From contig WGNB01000013.1 of NCBI GenBank assembly GCA_016124795.1, positions 29,054 through 93,053 of the forward strand: a DNA stretch of 64,000 bases. The letters run 5' to 3'. The stretch comes from Rhodopseudomonas sp. (lineage in GTDB: Bacteria > Pseudomonadota > Alphaproteobacteria > Rhizobiales > Xanthobacteraceae). Shown one piece after another: positions 55,418 to 64,000 of this stretch (positions are counted from its first letter, which is position 1; every line of letters starts with the position of its first letter). Both the position numbers and the translations under genes were made by a program. Under the pieces are notes generated by a model. The model did no database searches. It had not been told where the DNA came from and saw nothing but the letters and a program-made list of their open reading frames with translations.

Positions 55418-56380
55418 TCACTTTTTCTTTTCGAGACCGATCTTCTGCATCAACGAACCGATCTCCTTGTCGTCCTCGGCAATCACCTTGCCGAAACCGT
55501 CGGCCGGCAAATAGGCCGGCACGAAGCCGACATTCTGCACCGCCTTCTGGAATTCCGGCGACGCCACCGCTTCCTTGGCGGCATTCTGCAACTTGGCGAC
55601 CACATCCGGCGGCGTACCGGCCGGCGCCGCAAGGCCACGCCACATCGACAGATCGAGCCCCGTCGCGCCAGCCTGATCGCAGGTCGGCGCATCGAGACCT
55701 TCGACCTTGACCTCCTTGGTGGTGACGCAGAGCACCGTCAGCGTGCCGGCCTTGACGTGCGGCGCGACCTCGCTCGGGAAGCGCAACACGCCGTCGACCC
55801 GGCCGGCGAGCAGTTCCGCGACTTCGCGACCCTGCCCGCCGGGAATGTAATTGACGGTTACACCGAGCCGATCGAACAGCGCGGCGGCGACGATATGCGT
55901 GAACGAGCCGAGACCGCCGACCGCGATCTTGAGCTTGGTGCCGGCCTTCTTGCCGGCCGCCTGCATGTCCTTGAGGCTCTTCCAGCCGCTGGCGCTGCGC
56001 ACCGCCAGCACCGGCACTTCCATGCCGATGCGGGCGATCGGCGTGAAGGCCTTGTAATCGAACGGCACATGGCCGCTGTAATGGGTGGTGGAAATCGAAT
56101 TCGAATTCCAGACGATGTTATAACCGTCAGGCTTGGTGTCGTGGACATAAGTATAGCCGATGGCGCCGCCGCCGCCCTTGCGCGCCACCGCGACCACCGG
56201 GCTGCCGAGCTTCTTCGACATTTGATCGGCCAGAACCTGACCGACGGTCTGGGCCGAGCCGCCGAACAACACCGTCATCTCGACCGGCTTGTCGGGAAAG
56301 CCAGCGGCCTGGGCCGAGAAGGCCATGCCAGCCAGCACCGAGGCCAATAGCGGAGCGGCAACGGTCTTGAGCGTCCTCAT
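55418..56380 (-). CDS. tctC: TctC/Bug-family periplasmic binding protein
   Basis: A 320-residue protein with signal peptide (MRTLKTVAAPLLASVLAGMA to residue 25). FPDKPVEMTVLFGGSAQTVG and VVAVARKGGGGAIGYTYVHD fit the Bug family of carboxylate-binding proteins, with the usual loops for ligand carboxylate. It serves TctBA downstream. It ends ...KIGLEKKK. GGGAGGATTACG upstream of the ATG. Confidence 0.9.
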   Translation of the reverse strand: MRTLKTVAAPLLASVLAGMAFSAQAAGFPDKPVEMTVLFGGSAQTVGQVLADQMSKKLGSPVVAVARKGGGGAIGYTYVHDTKPDGYNIVWNSNSISTTHYSGHVPFDYKAFTPIARIGMEVPVLAVRSASGWKSLKDMQAAGKKAGTKLKIAVGGLGSFTHIVAAALFDRLGVTVNYIPGGQGREVAELLAGRVDGVLRFPSEVAPHVKAGTLTVLCVTTKEVKVEGLDAPTCDQAGATGLDLSMWRGLAAPAGTPPDVVAKLQNAAKEAVASPEFQKAVQNVGFVPAYLPADGFGKVIAEDDKEIGSLMQKIGLEKKK

Positions 56381-56540
56381 GTCGTAATCCTCCCTCTACG
56401 ATGAATGCCATTCGGCTTTTTGTCGTTAACGTCCGGTCGTCTCGCCTCCGAAGTCGCCCCGGCCCAAGCCGGCGATAAACCGTGATTTTTTTCAACGCCG
56501 CCTTTGATCCAGACCGGCATCTGGCTCGTAAAATATTACG

Positions 56541-57422
56541 TCATGCGTGGAGTTTGAGCTCTCCTCCGATTAGACCGGATTTGATCGCTTCATCGATCAG
56601 CGCATCGTCGTGCGTGACCAATAGAGCGATATTCCGTTCGTTGCGCAGGATATGATGAAGCCAGCGCAACTGTCCGTTGACCGCCGGCACATCTTCCTGC
56701 ACCCACGGCGCGGCCTTGCCCTTGATCTGGGCAATGTTGTCGAGCACCCAGGCGACATCGACGCTGTGCAGAATTTCACGGCCGGACTGGAGCGCGATGT
56801 AGACCATCTGATGATCGATGCTGTGACCAGGCGCCTTGATCAGCACCATGCCCGGCGCGATCGGGTAATAGTCGCCATAGTCGAAGATCATCAGCTTGTT
56901 GAGCTGTTCGGCTGAAATTCGCAGATGCGGACGATGCGGCGTGTTCAACAGGCATTGCGCGGTCGCGACCGACACGAAAGTCTTGGCCGCCAGTTCGTCG
57001 TAGTTGTCCGCCTGCGTCACGCCGGCGGCATGGTCAGCGTGGAAATGCGTCAGCACGATCATCCGCGCCGCGTTAAGCGCCTGCCGCAGCTCCTCGAAAC
57101 GCGCGGGGAAATAAGGCTCCGGCTTGTCCGGCGTCGAAAAGGAATCGTGGGTCGCGCGGTCGAGACCGGAATCGATCATCACCGTGCCGTCGGGATAGAC
57201 CACCTGAAAGGCGGTCCGCGGCATGGTCACCGGCGTGTCGTCGCCACCCTGGATGACGACTTTGCGCGGACGCACCGAAGCCGCGACCCGCACGGCATTG
57301 ACCGCCACCGGCCAGGCGCCCGGCAACAAACCGGCCATCCGGCGGATCGCCGTGAGATCGGCCCTGAATGGCGTCTCCTGCACATCGGTTTTGTCAGTCA
57401 GACCCGCCACCGTCATTCCCAT
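56541..57422 (-). CDS. Metallo-beta-lactamase-fold hydrolase (AHL-lactonase-like)
   Basis: A 293-residue MBL hydrolase. VLTHFHADHAAGVT is the HxHxDH zinc motif; the preceding VMIDSGLDRATHDSFSTPDK and later KAPGHSIDHQMVYIALQSGR and HSVDVAWVLDN carry the remaining ligands. Overall arrangement resembles N-acyl-homoserine lactonases and ring-opening lactonases. In this operon it may open a lactone formed by upstream oxidation. It is directly adjacent to the molybdenum subunit stop. Confidence 0.8.
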   Translation of the reverse strand: MGMTVAGLTDKTDVQETPFRADLTAIRRMAGLLPGAWPVAVNAVRVAASVRPRKVVIQGGDDTPVTMPRTAFQVVYPDGTVMIDSGLDRATHDSFSTPDKPEPYFPARFEELRQALNAARMIVLTHFHADHAAGVTQADNYDELAAKTFVSVATAQCLLNTPHRPHLRISAEQLNKLMIFDYGDYYPIAPGMVLIKAPGHSIDHQMVYIALQSGREILHSVDVAWVLDNIAQIKGKAAPWVQEDVPAVNGQLRWLHHILRNERNIALLVTHDDALIDEAIKSGLIGGELKLHA

Positions 57423-58439
57423 TCACTCCGCAGCCTGGATCGCCAGACTGTCTTGCCGCGCCTTCGCCCGCAACGCCGCCAGGATCTTCTCCGGCGTCGC
57501 CGGCAAATCGAAGATGCGCACCCCGACCGCATCATAGATCGCATTCATCACCGCCGGAATGGTCGGCACCATCGCCGGCTCGCCGATTCCCTTGACCCCC
57601 AGCGGACCGATAGGATCCGGGTCCTCGATGATGATCGAATTGACGCGCGGCACATCGAGCGAGGTCGGCAGGATATATTTGGCGAAGCCCGACGTCGACG
57701 TGTGACCGTCCTCGAGCTGATAGTCTTCCATCAGGGCCTGACCGATCGCCTGAACGACACCGCCTTCGATCTGACCCTCGACGCCCTGCGGATTGACCGC
57801 ACGGCCGACATCGTGCGCGGCCCAGACCGCCAGCACCTGCACTTCGCCGGTGATGGTGTCGACCTCGACTTCGGCGACCTGCGTGCCGAACACGTAAGCC
57901 TGCCACGGCCGGCCGGCGCCATCGACGCCGTCGAGACCGGTCGTATCGGTGCCGAACGTGGCCGCGCCAATCGGCACGACACCGCGGTTCTTGGCGCTCG
58001 CCACCGCCTCGCCAAACGTGATGCGATGATTGGTGTTGTCGGCCCAGATTTCCCCATTGCCGGTGCCGATCGATTCCGGCGCGACGTCCCACATCTCGGC
58101 CATGCAATCGACCAGACGCTTGCGCGCCTCGCGCGCCGCCAGCGCCACGACGTTGCCGATCATGTAGGTCTGACGGCTGGCGCCGGCATGCGCCGCTTCC
58201 GGCGCGCGCGCGGTGTCGTTATCGCCGATGACAACATGTTCCGGCTTGACGCCAATCTCGTGCGCCGCAACCTGCGCCAGCACGGTGAGAATGCCTTCGC
58301 CGATTTCGGTGACGCCGGTGACGATCTTGGCCGAACCGCCGTCGTCGATTTCGGCCCAGGCCGCGGCACGATCGACCGTCGCGGTGCGCGCGATGCCGTA
58401 CCAGCAGGCCGCCATGCCCCGTCCGCGTTTGCGTGCCAT
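57423..58439 (-). CDS. C-terminal half of split molybdenum hydroxylase large subunit
   Basis: A 338-residue protein. HAGASRQTYMIGNVVALAAR, AHDVGRAVNPQGVEGQIEGG VVQAIG and GVKGIGEPAMVPTIPAVMNA match the second half of a xanthine-dehydrogenase molybdopterin subunit. The GIGEPAM Glu is the catalytic base. The start overlaps the stop of the preceding FeS/Mo-N gene (TAATG). Two polypeptides therefore make what is one subunit in most enzymes. Confidence 0.9.
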   Translation of the reverse strand: MARKRGRGMAACWYGIARTATVDRAAAWAEIDDGGSAKIVTGVTEIGEGILTVLAQVAAHEIGVKPEHVVIGDNDTARAPEAAHAGASRQTYMIGNVVALAAREARKRLVDCMAEMWDVAPESIGTGNGEIWADNTNHRITFGEAVASAKNRGVVPIGAATFGTDTTGLDGVDGAGRPWQAYVFGTQVAEVEVDTITGEVQVLAVWAAHDVGRAVNPQGVEGQIEGGVVQAIGQALMEDYQLEDGHTSTSGFAKYILPTSLDVPRVNSIIIEDPDPIGPLGVKGIGEPAMVPTIPAVMNAIYDAVGVRIFDLPATPEKILAALRAKARQDSLAIQAAE

Positions 58440-60316
58440 TATTCAGCCGCCTCTTGCTTGCTGTCAGGCGCGAAGCGCGTGCCGAGCGAGACGGGCGGAC
58501 GGACATCGTCATGACCGAGATCGCCGCGCGCCAGGCCGCGCACATTCGGCGCCCCCGGCTCCCAGCCGGACGCCTGCTCCGCCGCGTCAAGCGCGCGCAA
58601 CAGACTGACCGAGCCGAGGGTCTGCCTGGTATGCGTACTCGCACCGTCGCGCATCGCGTTGATCCGCCGGATTTCGAACGGGTCAAGGCCCAGCCGTTCG
58701 GCGACGATGTCGAGATGACTTTCGGTCGCGAACTGGGTTTGCAGCGCACCGAACGAGCGGAACGCACCGGACGGCGTATTGTTGGTATAGATGCCGTAAG
58801 TATCGACCCGCAGATTGGGGATGACGTAAGGCCCGGCCCCGAGAATGGCCGCCTTGCGCATTACGCCTTCGGTCGACAGGCCATAAGCGCCGCCATCGCA
58901 GATCATCCGCAGCGACACCGCGCGAATGCGGCCATCGGCCATCACTCCCATGCGCAAGGTGGTGCGCGACGGATGACGCTTGGCGGTCGCGACAATCGAT
59001 TCCTCGCGGGTGAAGACAAGCCGTACCGGCCGCATGGTCTTCATCGCCAGCAGGGCCAGCATGCCCTGATAGATCATGTCTTCCTTGCCGCCGAAGCCGC
59101 CGCCGACCGGCGACATGATGAAGCGCACCTTGCTGACCGGCCGGGCGACGATCCGCGCCAGCATATGACGATGGTGGGTGATATTCTGGCTCGGCGACAC
59201 CACGGTCACGACATCGTCATGATCGACATAGGCCAGGCCGGCCTCCGGTTCGAGATAAGCGTGCTCGATGGCCTGGGTCGAATAGTGCTCCTCGACCACC
59301 AGATCGGAGGCGGCAAAGCCGGCATCGACATCGCCAACGCGAATTGGAATGTGTTTGGTGATATTGTCCGGCGCGTAATCATGAACCACGGGCGCGCCGA
59401 CACGCATCGCCTCGACCGGATCGAACACCGCCGGCAGCGGCGCATAAACCACCTTGATCGCGCCGAGCGCCCGCCGCGCGGTCGCAAGATCCTCGGCCGC
59501 GACCGCGGCGACCGCCTCACCGACATAGCGCACCTTGTCGCGCGCCATCACCGGCTGATCGTGGACGAAGACGCCGAAGCCATCCTGACCGGGCACGTCT
59601 TTCGACGTAATGACGGCCTCGACACCCTCCATCGCTTCGGCGGCTGATGTGTCGATGGAGACGATCCGCGCGTGCGGGTGCGGCGAGCGCAGCACCTGAA
59701 CATGCAGCATGCCGGGCATGGTCATGTCGCCGGCATATTTCAGCCGGCCCGATACCTTGCCGGGCGCGTCGATACGGCGAACATTGCGGCCGATGACCTC
59801 GCCGTCCGTGGTATCGGTTTCCAGCAAGGCCGTCGCCGGCAGACGGCCGTTCTGCACGTCACGCGCCAGTTCGACCGCGTCGAAGATTTTCTGATAGCCG
59901 GTGCAGCGGCAGATATTGCCGCCGAGCCGTTCCTTGATTTCCTCGCGATCGGCAAACGGATTGGCACGCAAGGCGGCGGTCGCCGCCATCACCATGCCGG
60001 GAATGCAGTAACCGCACTGGCTGGCGCCGGCCTTGTGGAAGGCCTTTTGCAGAACGGTGAGTTCACCGGTCGGCGCCAGCGATTCGATCGAATCGATACG
60101 CGCGCCCTGCGCCTTCGCCACCGGCAGCAGGCAGGACTTCATCAGCACGCCATCGACGAATACCGAACAGGTGCCGCATTCGCCGGCGCCGCAGCCTTCC
60201 TTGTTGCCGGTGAGATTGAGGTCGTCGCGCAGGAAGTCGAGCAGGCGCTGCGACGGTTTGGCGGTACGCCTGATCTTGCGACCGTTGACGACGGCCTCGA
60301 GCCGGAACTCAGACAT
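58439..60316 (-). CDS. Fused [2Fe-2S] and N-terminal molybdopterin subunit
   Basis: A 625-residue protein. Residues 1-160 hold two [2Fe-2S] clusters (CGAGECGTCSVFVDG...C and CGYCIPGM...CRCTGY). From about 175 it is the front half of a molybdopterin-hydroxylase: GKVSGRLKYAGDMTMPGMLH, SPVGGGFGGKEDMIYQG and GAFRSFGALQTQFATESHLD. It stops in the middle of the Mo fold and the rest is the next gene. The enzyme would hydroxylate a C-H of a (hetero)aromatic or aldehyde substrate. Confidence 0.92.
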   Translation of the reverse strand: MSEFRLEAVVNGRKIRRTAKPSQRLLDFLRDDLNLTGNKEGCGAGECGTCSVFVDGVLMKSCLLPVAKAQGARIDSIESLAPTGELTVLQKAFHKAGASQCGYCIPGMVMAATAALRANPFADREEIKERLGGNICRCTGYQKIFDAVELARDVQNGRLPATALLETDTTDGEVIGRNVRRIDAPGKVSGRLKYAGDMTMPGMLHVQVLRSPHPHARIVSIDTSAAEAMEGVEAVITSKDVPGQDGFGVFVHDQPVMARDKVRYVGEAVAAVAAEDLATARRALGAIKVVYAPLPAVFDPVEAMRVGAPVVHDYAPDNITKHIPIRVGDVDAGFAASDLVVEEHYSTQAIEHAYLEPEAGLAYVDHDDVVTVVSPSQNITHHRHMLARIVARPVSKVRFIMSPVGGGFGGKEDMIYQGMLALLAMKTMRPVRLVFTREESIVATAKRHPSRTTLRMGVMADGRIRAVSLRMICDGGAYGLSTEGVMRKAAILGAGPYVIPNLRVDTYGIYTNNTPSGAFRSFGALQTQFATESHLDIVAERLGLDPFEIRRINAMRDGASTHTRQTLGSVSLLRALDAAEQASGWEPGAPNVRGLARGDLGHDDVRPPVSLGTRFAPDSKQEAAE

Positions 60317-61256
60317 AGGCCGCCTCCAAAGCCGGCGGCAGCGCCTCAGGCGAAGCGCCAGCGCGCTTGGCCGCCGCGATCAGGCCACGCACCAGAAAGC
60401 CGCGCACCACGTCGCGGCGATAATCCTGCCGGCTGCGCGACTGCACCAGATCGAGCGGCAGGTCGGCGACCTGTTCCAGCAGGGCACCGGTCAATCTCTG
60501 GCCACGCAACCGCTCTTCGATCTCACGCAAGCGGCGCGGCACCGGGCATACGCCCGCGATCGCCAACCGCGCGTCTTCAACGGTCGAGCCGTCGCGGTCG
60601 AGCCTGACCGCCACGGCGAGGCACACCACCGATATCACCAGCGACCGACGATGACCGACCTTCTCGAAGCTGCCGCCAAAACCGGGCAGCGCATCGCAGT
60701 CGAAGCCGGTGACCAGTTCGCCGTCGCGCAATTTGGTCTGGCCCGGACCGACGATGAAATCCGCGAGCTTGACGCTGCGTTTATGGACCTTGTCGCCTTG
60801 CCGCGACGCCAGTTCGACAATGGCGTCATGCGCGACCAGACAAGGCGTCACGTCGGCGGCCGGCGAGGCGTTGACGACATTGCCGCCAATCGTCGCCTGT
60901 GCCCGGATCTGATCGTCGGCGAACCAGACCGCGCAGCGCGGCAGCGCCGGCATGGCGCGACCAAGCGCCGGATTATCGAGGAAACGCTGCACCGGCGTCG
61001 CCGCGCCAAGCCGGACGCGGCCGTCGCCGACCTGACATTCGTTCAGTTCGGGAATTCGGGCGACGTCGATCAGCACCGGCACGGCGACATCACCGGCACG
61101 GCCCTCACGCGCCCAGGGCAAGGTGTCGGTGCACCCGGCGACGATACGATACCGGCCTTGATGGCGGGCCATCGCGGCAAAGGCTTCGGCCAGCGAAACG
61201 GGAGTGATGTATTCGTCGCAGGTGAGCATGGCCCTCGCCAATCCTACTGGTGTCAT
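60309..61256 (-). CDS. FAD-binding subunit of the molybdenum hydroxylase (CoxM-type)
   Basis: A 315-residue protein; the ATG at 61229 (MLTCDEYITPVSLAEAFAAM) is an alternative start. YRIVAGCTDTLPWAREG is the FAD-type loop (normally GGT), and RAQATIGGNVVNASPAADVT PCLVA is the second FAD motif. It overlaps the FeS gene by eight bases. It completes the electron chain FAD-FeS-Mo. Confidence 0.9.
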   Translation of the reverse strand: MTPVGLARAMLTCDEYITPVSLAEAFAAMARHQGRYRIVAGCTDTLPWAREGRAGDVAVPVLIDVARIPELNECQVGDGRVRLGAATPVQRFLDNPALGRAMPALPRCAVWFADDQIRAQATIGGNVVNASPAADVTPCLVAHDAIVELASRQGDKVHKRSVKLADFIVGPGQTKLRDGELVTGFDCDALPGFGGSFEKVGHRRSLVISVVCLAVAVRLDRDGSTVEDARLAIAGVCPVPRRLREIEERLRGQRLTGALLEQVADLPLDLVQSRSRQDYRRDVVRGFLVRGLIAAAKRAGASPEALPPALEAAYV

Positions 61257-61346
61257 CGTCCGCGAAAGCGGACGATCCAGTAATCACTGCCATCGCGTCG
61301 ACCGCGACGGCACGGCGTAGTGGGTCCCCGCTTTCGCGGGGACGAC
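61254..61346. repeat. Intergenic paired hairpins
   Basis: CATCGTCCGC-GAAA-GCGGACGATC at the left and GTCCCCGC-TTTC-GCGGGGAC at 61324-61343. The second is the same as at 12764. It sits between the FAD subunit and the alcohol dehydrogenase genes. Confidence 0.7.
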
Positions 61347-61354
61347 AGCATCTG

Positions 61355-62524
61355 CTACTCCGCCGCCTGCTTGTTGGCGGCGCCGATCTGGTTCTTCACC
61401 ACCACCTTGATGGCGTCCTCGACCCGATCCTTGGCGTAACGGATCGCGGTCGGAAGATCGTCGAGCGGGAAGGTGTGGGTGTGGATCAAGGTCGCGTCGA
61501 AGCGCTTCTGCTGCATATAGGCTTCGGCGCGATGGGTCGCGCTCTTGCCCTCGCCGCGGATGCCGTAGACGTAGATGTTGTTGCGCACGATATGCGCGAC
61601 ATCGACCGGCACTTCCTCATGCGCGAAGGCGGCGAGGCAGACCTTGCCGCCACGGTTGACCATGCGCACCGCGTCATTGACCGCGCTGGTCGCCGCCGAA
61701 CATTCGACGACGTAATCAACGCCCTTGCCGCCGTTGAGCTTCTTCACTTCGGCGACCACGTCCGGCGTCTTGCGGATATTGATCACCGCGTCGGCGCCAA
61801 GCCGCTTGCCGATCTCCAGCCGGTTGTCGCGCGTGCCGGTCAGGATCACCGGCTGGGCGCCGAGCGCCTTGGCGACCGCGACCGCCATCAGGCCGATCGG
61901 GCCGGGGCCGGTGACGACGACGCTTTCGCCGGCGACGAGACCGCCGAGTTCGGTCAAGGCATACATCGCGGTGCCGGCGGTCACGACGAGCGTGCCCTCT
62001 TCGTCCGACATCTCGTCGTTGATCGAAACCAGCGTGTTGATGTGATTGACCTGGTATTCGCAAAAGCCGCCATCGGTGGTGAAGCCGTTGGCGCGGTGGC
62101 CCTTGTCGACGTCGCCATAGTTCAGGCCGTAGTTATGGCAGGACGTGTACATGCCCTCGCGGCAGCGCTTGCACTGGCCGCAGCCGGCGTGAATTTCAAC
62201 GGCGACGCGCTGGCCGATCTTGTATTCGTCGACACCGGAACCGAGCGCGACCACCGTACCCATATATTCATGGCCCGGCGTGAAGCCCTTGTTGAACGGC
62301 AGACCGCCCTGAATCGAGGCCGGCGGGCCGTGATAGATGATCTCGAGGTCGGTGGCGCAGATCGCCACCGCGTCGATCCGCACCAGCACCTCGGCCTTTT
62401 TCGGCACCGGCGTCTGCTTTTCGGTGATGCTGAGCTGTCCCGGATCGCCGAGCACCCATGCGCGCATGGTGTCGGGGATCGGAAACTCATTATGGTTGGT
62501 CTTCACGCCAGCCGGTGAATACAT
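61355..62524 (-). CDS. Zinc-dependent MDR alcohol dehydrogenase
   Basis: A 389-residue protein. CATDLEIIYHG, GHEYMGTVVALGSGV and the four-Cys structural zinc (GCGQCKRCREGMYTSC) are intact; the cofactor loop is VVTGPGPIGLMAVAVAKALG. MDR family members in catabolic operons oxidise alcohols or reduce enones. Gene order after IclR makes it first structural gene of the minus-strand cluster. Confidence 0.9.
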   Translation of the reverse strand: MYSPAGVKTNHNEFPIPDTMRAWVLGDPGQLSITEKQTPVPKKAEVLVRIDAVAICATDLEIIYHGPPASIQGGLPFNKGFTPGHEYMGTVVALGSGVDEYKIGQRVAVEIHAGCGQCKRCREGMYTSCHNYGLNYGDVDKGHRANGFTTDGGFCEYQVNHINTLVSINDEMSDEEGTLVVTAGTAMYALTELGGLVAGESVVVTGPGPIGLMAVAVAKALGAQPVILTGTRDNRLEIGKRLGADAVINIRKTPDVVAEVKKLNGGKGVDYVVECSAATSAVNDAVRMVNRGGKVCLAAFAHEEVPVDVAHIVRNNIYVYGIRGEGKSATHRAEAYMQQKRFDATLIHTHTFPLDDLPTAIRYAKDRVEDAIKVVVKNQIGAANKQAAE

Positions 62525-62569
62525 CGTTCCTCCCGTATTTTTTTGTTTTGGTCCGGATGTGCCGGGCGG

Positions 62570-63439
62570 TCAGTTGGCGACCGCCCGCGGCTGTTCGAGG
62601 ACGGCATGGGTCTGCACGCCGGGCGCGCCGAACTGGGCGGACAAGGCGTTGGCCGCGGCGACGATCTCGTCGCGCATCAGATCGAGGTGGGCCTCGGTCG
62701 CCCGCATCGTCGGCGTCGAGACCGAAATCGCGCCGATCACCGTGCCGGCCTGATCGCGGATCGCGGCGCCGACGCAGATCACACCCGGCAGGAACTCTTC
62801 GTGATCGAAGGCATAGCCGTTGCGCCGGACATGACGCAGCGAATCGATCAGCGCCGGAATTTCGGTGATGGTGGTCGGCGTATAACGCTTCATGCCATGC
62901 GCGACCATGCGCTGCATTTCCGCTTCCGGCAGCCAGGCCATGATCGCCTTGCCGAGCGAGGTGGCGTGCGGCGCTTCCAGCTTGCCGACCTGACCGGACT
63001 CGACGCGGATGGCGTGACGGGTCTCGCGGCGCGCCAGCGTGACTACGGTGTCGCCCTGCAAGCCGGCCAAATGCACGGTCTCGCCAGTCGCGGTGTTGAC
63101 CGCTTCGAGATAAGGCTGGGCGCGGCGCGGCAGGTCGACCTGCAAGCAGGCATGGCCGAGATAGAGGATGCGGGCGCCGAGCGCGTAGAGCCTGCGGCCC
63201 GGCACCTTGGCGGCAAAGCCGCGCTGGATCAGGGTCGCCAGCAGATGATGGCAGGTCGAGATGTTGAGGCCGGTACGGGTGGCCAGATCGGTCAGCGTCG
63301 CCTCACCGCCGGCTTCGGCGATGGTCTCGAGCAGGAACAGCGCCCGGTCGACCGATTGAATGCTGTGACGTTCGCCGTCGGCGCGCGCGCGCAATGGCTG
63401 GGCCTTTATGCCGGGCCCCGGCAAGATTGTTGCGTCCAT
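62570..63439 (-). CDS. IclR-family transcriptional regulator
   Basis: A 289-residue regulator; ATG at 63439 follows GGGAGAAAAC. SIQSVDRALFLLETIAEAGG EATLTDLATRTGLNISTCHHLL is the winged helix, and HATSLGKAIMAWLPEAEMQR, YAFDHEEFLPGVICVGAAIR form the effector domain. It lies at the head of the minus-strand catabolic cluster, 45 bases before the alcohol dehydrogenase, so it may autoregulate the whole set. Confidence 0.9.
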   Translation of the reverse strand: MDATILPGPGIKAQPLRARADGERHSIQSVDRALFLLETIAEAGGEATLTDLATRTGLNISTCHHLLATLIQRGFAAKVPGRRLYALGARILYLGHACLQVDLPRRAQPYLEAVNTATGETVHLAGLQGDTVVTLARRETRHAIRVESGQVGKLEAPHATSLGKAIMAWLPEAEMQRMVAHGMKRYTPTTITEIPALIDSLRHVRRNGYAFDHEEFLPGVICVGAAIRDQAGTVIGAISVSTPTMRATEAHLDLMRDEIVAAANALSAQFGAPGVQTHAVLEQPRAVAN

Positions 63440-63517
63440 TTTTTGTTTTCTCCCTGACGCCAAGGGAAAACTTATGGGGCATTAGAGTCAAGCGGATTTC
63501 AGCATCGCCAATGTCGA

Positions 63518-63558
63518 TTTCTAATCATGAAAAAAGTGACGTCGTTTAGAATTAGAAA
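63518..63558. promoter_or_regulatory. Candidate operator upstream of IclR
   Basis: TTTCTAAT at 63518-63525 and ATTAGAAA at 63551-63558 are exact inverted arms separated by 25 bases, in an AT-rich stretch upstream of the IclR start. Confidence 0.4.
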
Positions 63559-63804
63559 CCGCCGGGGCGAGGCCCTGACACTCATGCGCCCGGCCGTTGC
63601 GATCGGAACCGTTCGACCGTCGCGGTCCAAGCGGACGACCCGTCCGGCGGACTCTTTCACATTGGGGTGTCTTGCCGGCAAACGAGCCTTGTTCAAGTGA
63701 GCTGTGCTGCCGTGCGGCCATGCGTCATCGCCCGTGTTGTTTAATCGGCCCCGGGCGAGCCGTCGCTTGAAGAGGTCTTCCGTCTTCGCCCTCATAAACC
63801 GAGG
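63559..63804. other. Gene-free stretch
   Basis: About 245 bases with no convincing frame, repeat or promoter beyond the IclR upstream dyad. Confidence 0.4.
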
Positions 63805-63985
63805 GCGCGCGGAATGCCGGGGTCCCAACGACCCCGCAGCCCTGTGTACGAAAGGAAACGAAGTACACAGGCAATAGTCACCACGAAACCGCCGGTTCCC
63901 CGGCATTCCGCGCGCGGTGTTTGTAGGCTTGCTCCGCATCGCCCCCGGTGGTCCCAACATTTCAGGCCCCCTTCGTTACCGAAGG
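63805..63985. ncRNA. Possible structured element with nested hairpins
   Basis: An 18-bp perfect stem (GCGCGCGGAATGCCGGGG at 63805-63822 and its complement at 63898-63915) encloses a 9-bp hairpin CCTGTGTAC...GTACACAGG (63841-63871). A third hairpin CCTTCG-TTAC-CGAAGG is at 63970-63985. GGTCCCAAC occurs twice. No frame explains it. Type is uncertain: RNA element, mobile repeat or terminator array. Confidence 0.45.
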
Positions 63986-64000
63986 CGAACCTAACCACCG

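Noticed and set aside
53293..55710. An 805-codon open frame on the plus strand, antisense to TctA/TctB/TctC
   Set aside because: It is rich in Arg/His/Gln with no domain, and it lies opposite well-conserved transporter genes. High-GC codon bias creates it.
56925..58514. A 529-codon plus-strand frame opposite the molybdenum-subunit gene
   Set aside because: His/Arg-rich antisense text; the minus strand has the GIGEPAM motif.
63499..63960. A 153-codon minus-strand frame near the right end
   Set aside because: It reads through the perfect inverted repeat and has no recognisable domain or ribosome site.

Overview
The window looks like chromosomal DNA of a high-GC alphaproteobacterium, most likely Hyphomicrobiales near Bradyrhizobium, Rhodoplanes or Pseudolabrys. 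This rests on the gene families (DUF2218, DUF2188, DUF930, TctABC with a Bug-type binding protein, Liv ABC importers, IclR regulators, small BA14K-like exported proteins) and on intergenic palindromes of the GTCATTCCGG...CCGGAATGAC type. It is an inference from content, not from a phylogenetic marker. No rRNA or tRNA gene was recognised.

Layout. 1-12.7 kb is housekeeping and transport: DUF2218 and PepSY membrane protein, an orphan ParA, a ketopantoate-reductase-like enzyme, a TctB-TctA pair without TctC, DUF4403, a Ser-rich exported-type protein, an OmpR-type two-component pair, then a TPP riboswitch and thiC. 12.75-19.2 kb is an accessory island: DUF2188 and a ParB-like protein facing a set of overlapping GTAC palindromes, an antitoxin/RelE-ParE toxin pair, two truncated BrnA tails, REP elements around a nonsense-mutated REP-associated transposase, scraps resembling ridA and the 3' end of thiC (both intact genes flank the island), and an orphan PD-(D/E)XK-like toxin with a coupled immunity-like gene. 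19.2-31.5 kb holds many small exported or membrane proteins, a NUDIX hydrolase with a histone-H1-like tail and three tandem Gly/Tyr-rich exported proteins. 30.3-40.2 kb has a lytic transglycosylase, a tandem HD-GYP protein, UPF0114, a second ketopantoate-reductase-like gene, EttA, a D-2-hydroxyacid dehydrogenase and a degenerate EAL protein.

40.2-63.4 kb is two converging catabolic clusters. The plus-strand cluster (41.3-51.1 kb) has an IclR regulator, cyclase-family hydrolase, cupin, SDR, 3-hydroxyacyl-CoA dehydrogenase, a complete branched-chain-type ABC importer and an amidohydrolase, with a decarboxylase-like amidohydrolase divergent from the regulator. The minus-strand cluster (63.4-51.4 kb) has an IclR regulator, zinc alcohol dehydrogenase, a molybdenum hydroxylase split in an unusual way, a metallo-beta-lactamase-fold hydrolase, TctCBA and an IolD-like ThDP enzyme. 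Each couples substrate import to ring hydroxylation or opening and beta-oxidation-like steps; the substrates cannot be named from sequence. The last 540 bases contain no convincing gene but hold a large nested inverted-repeat structure.
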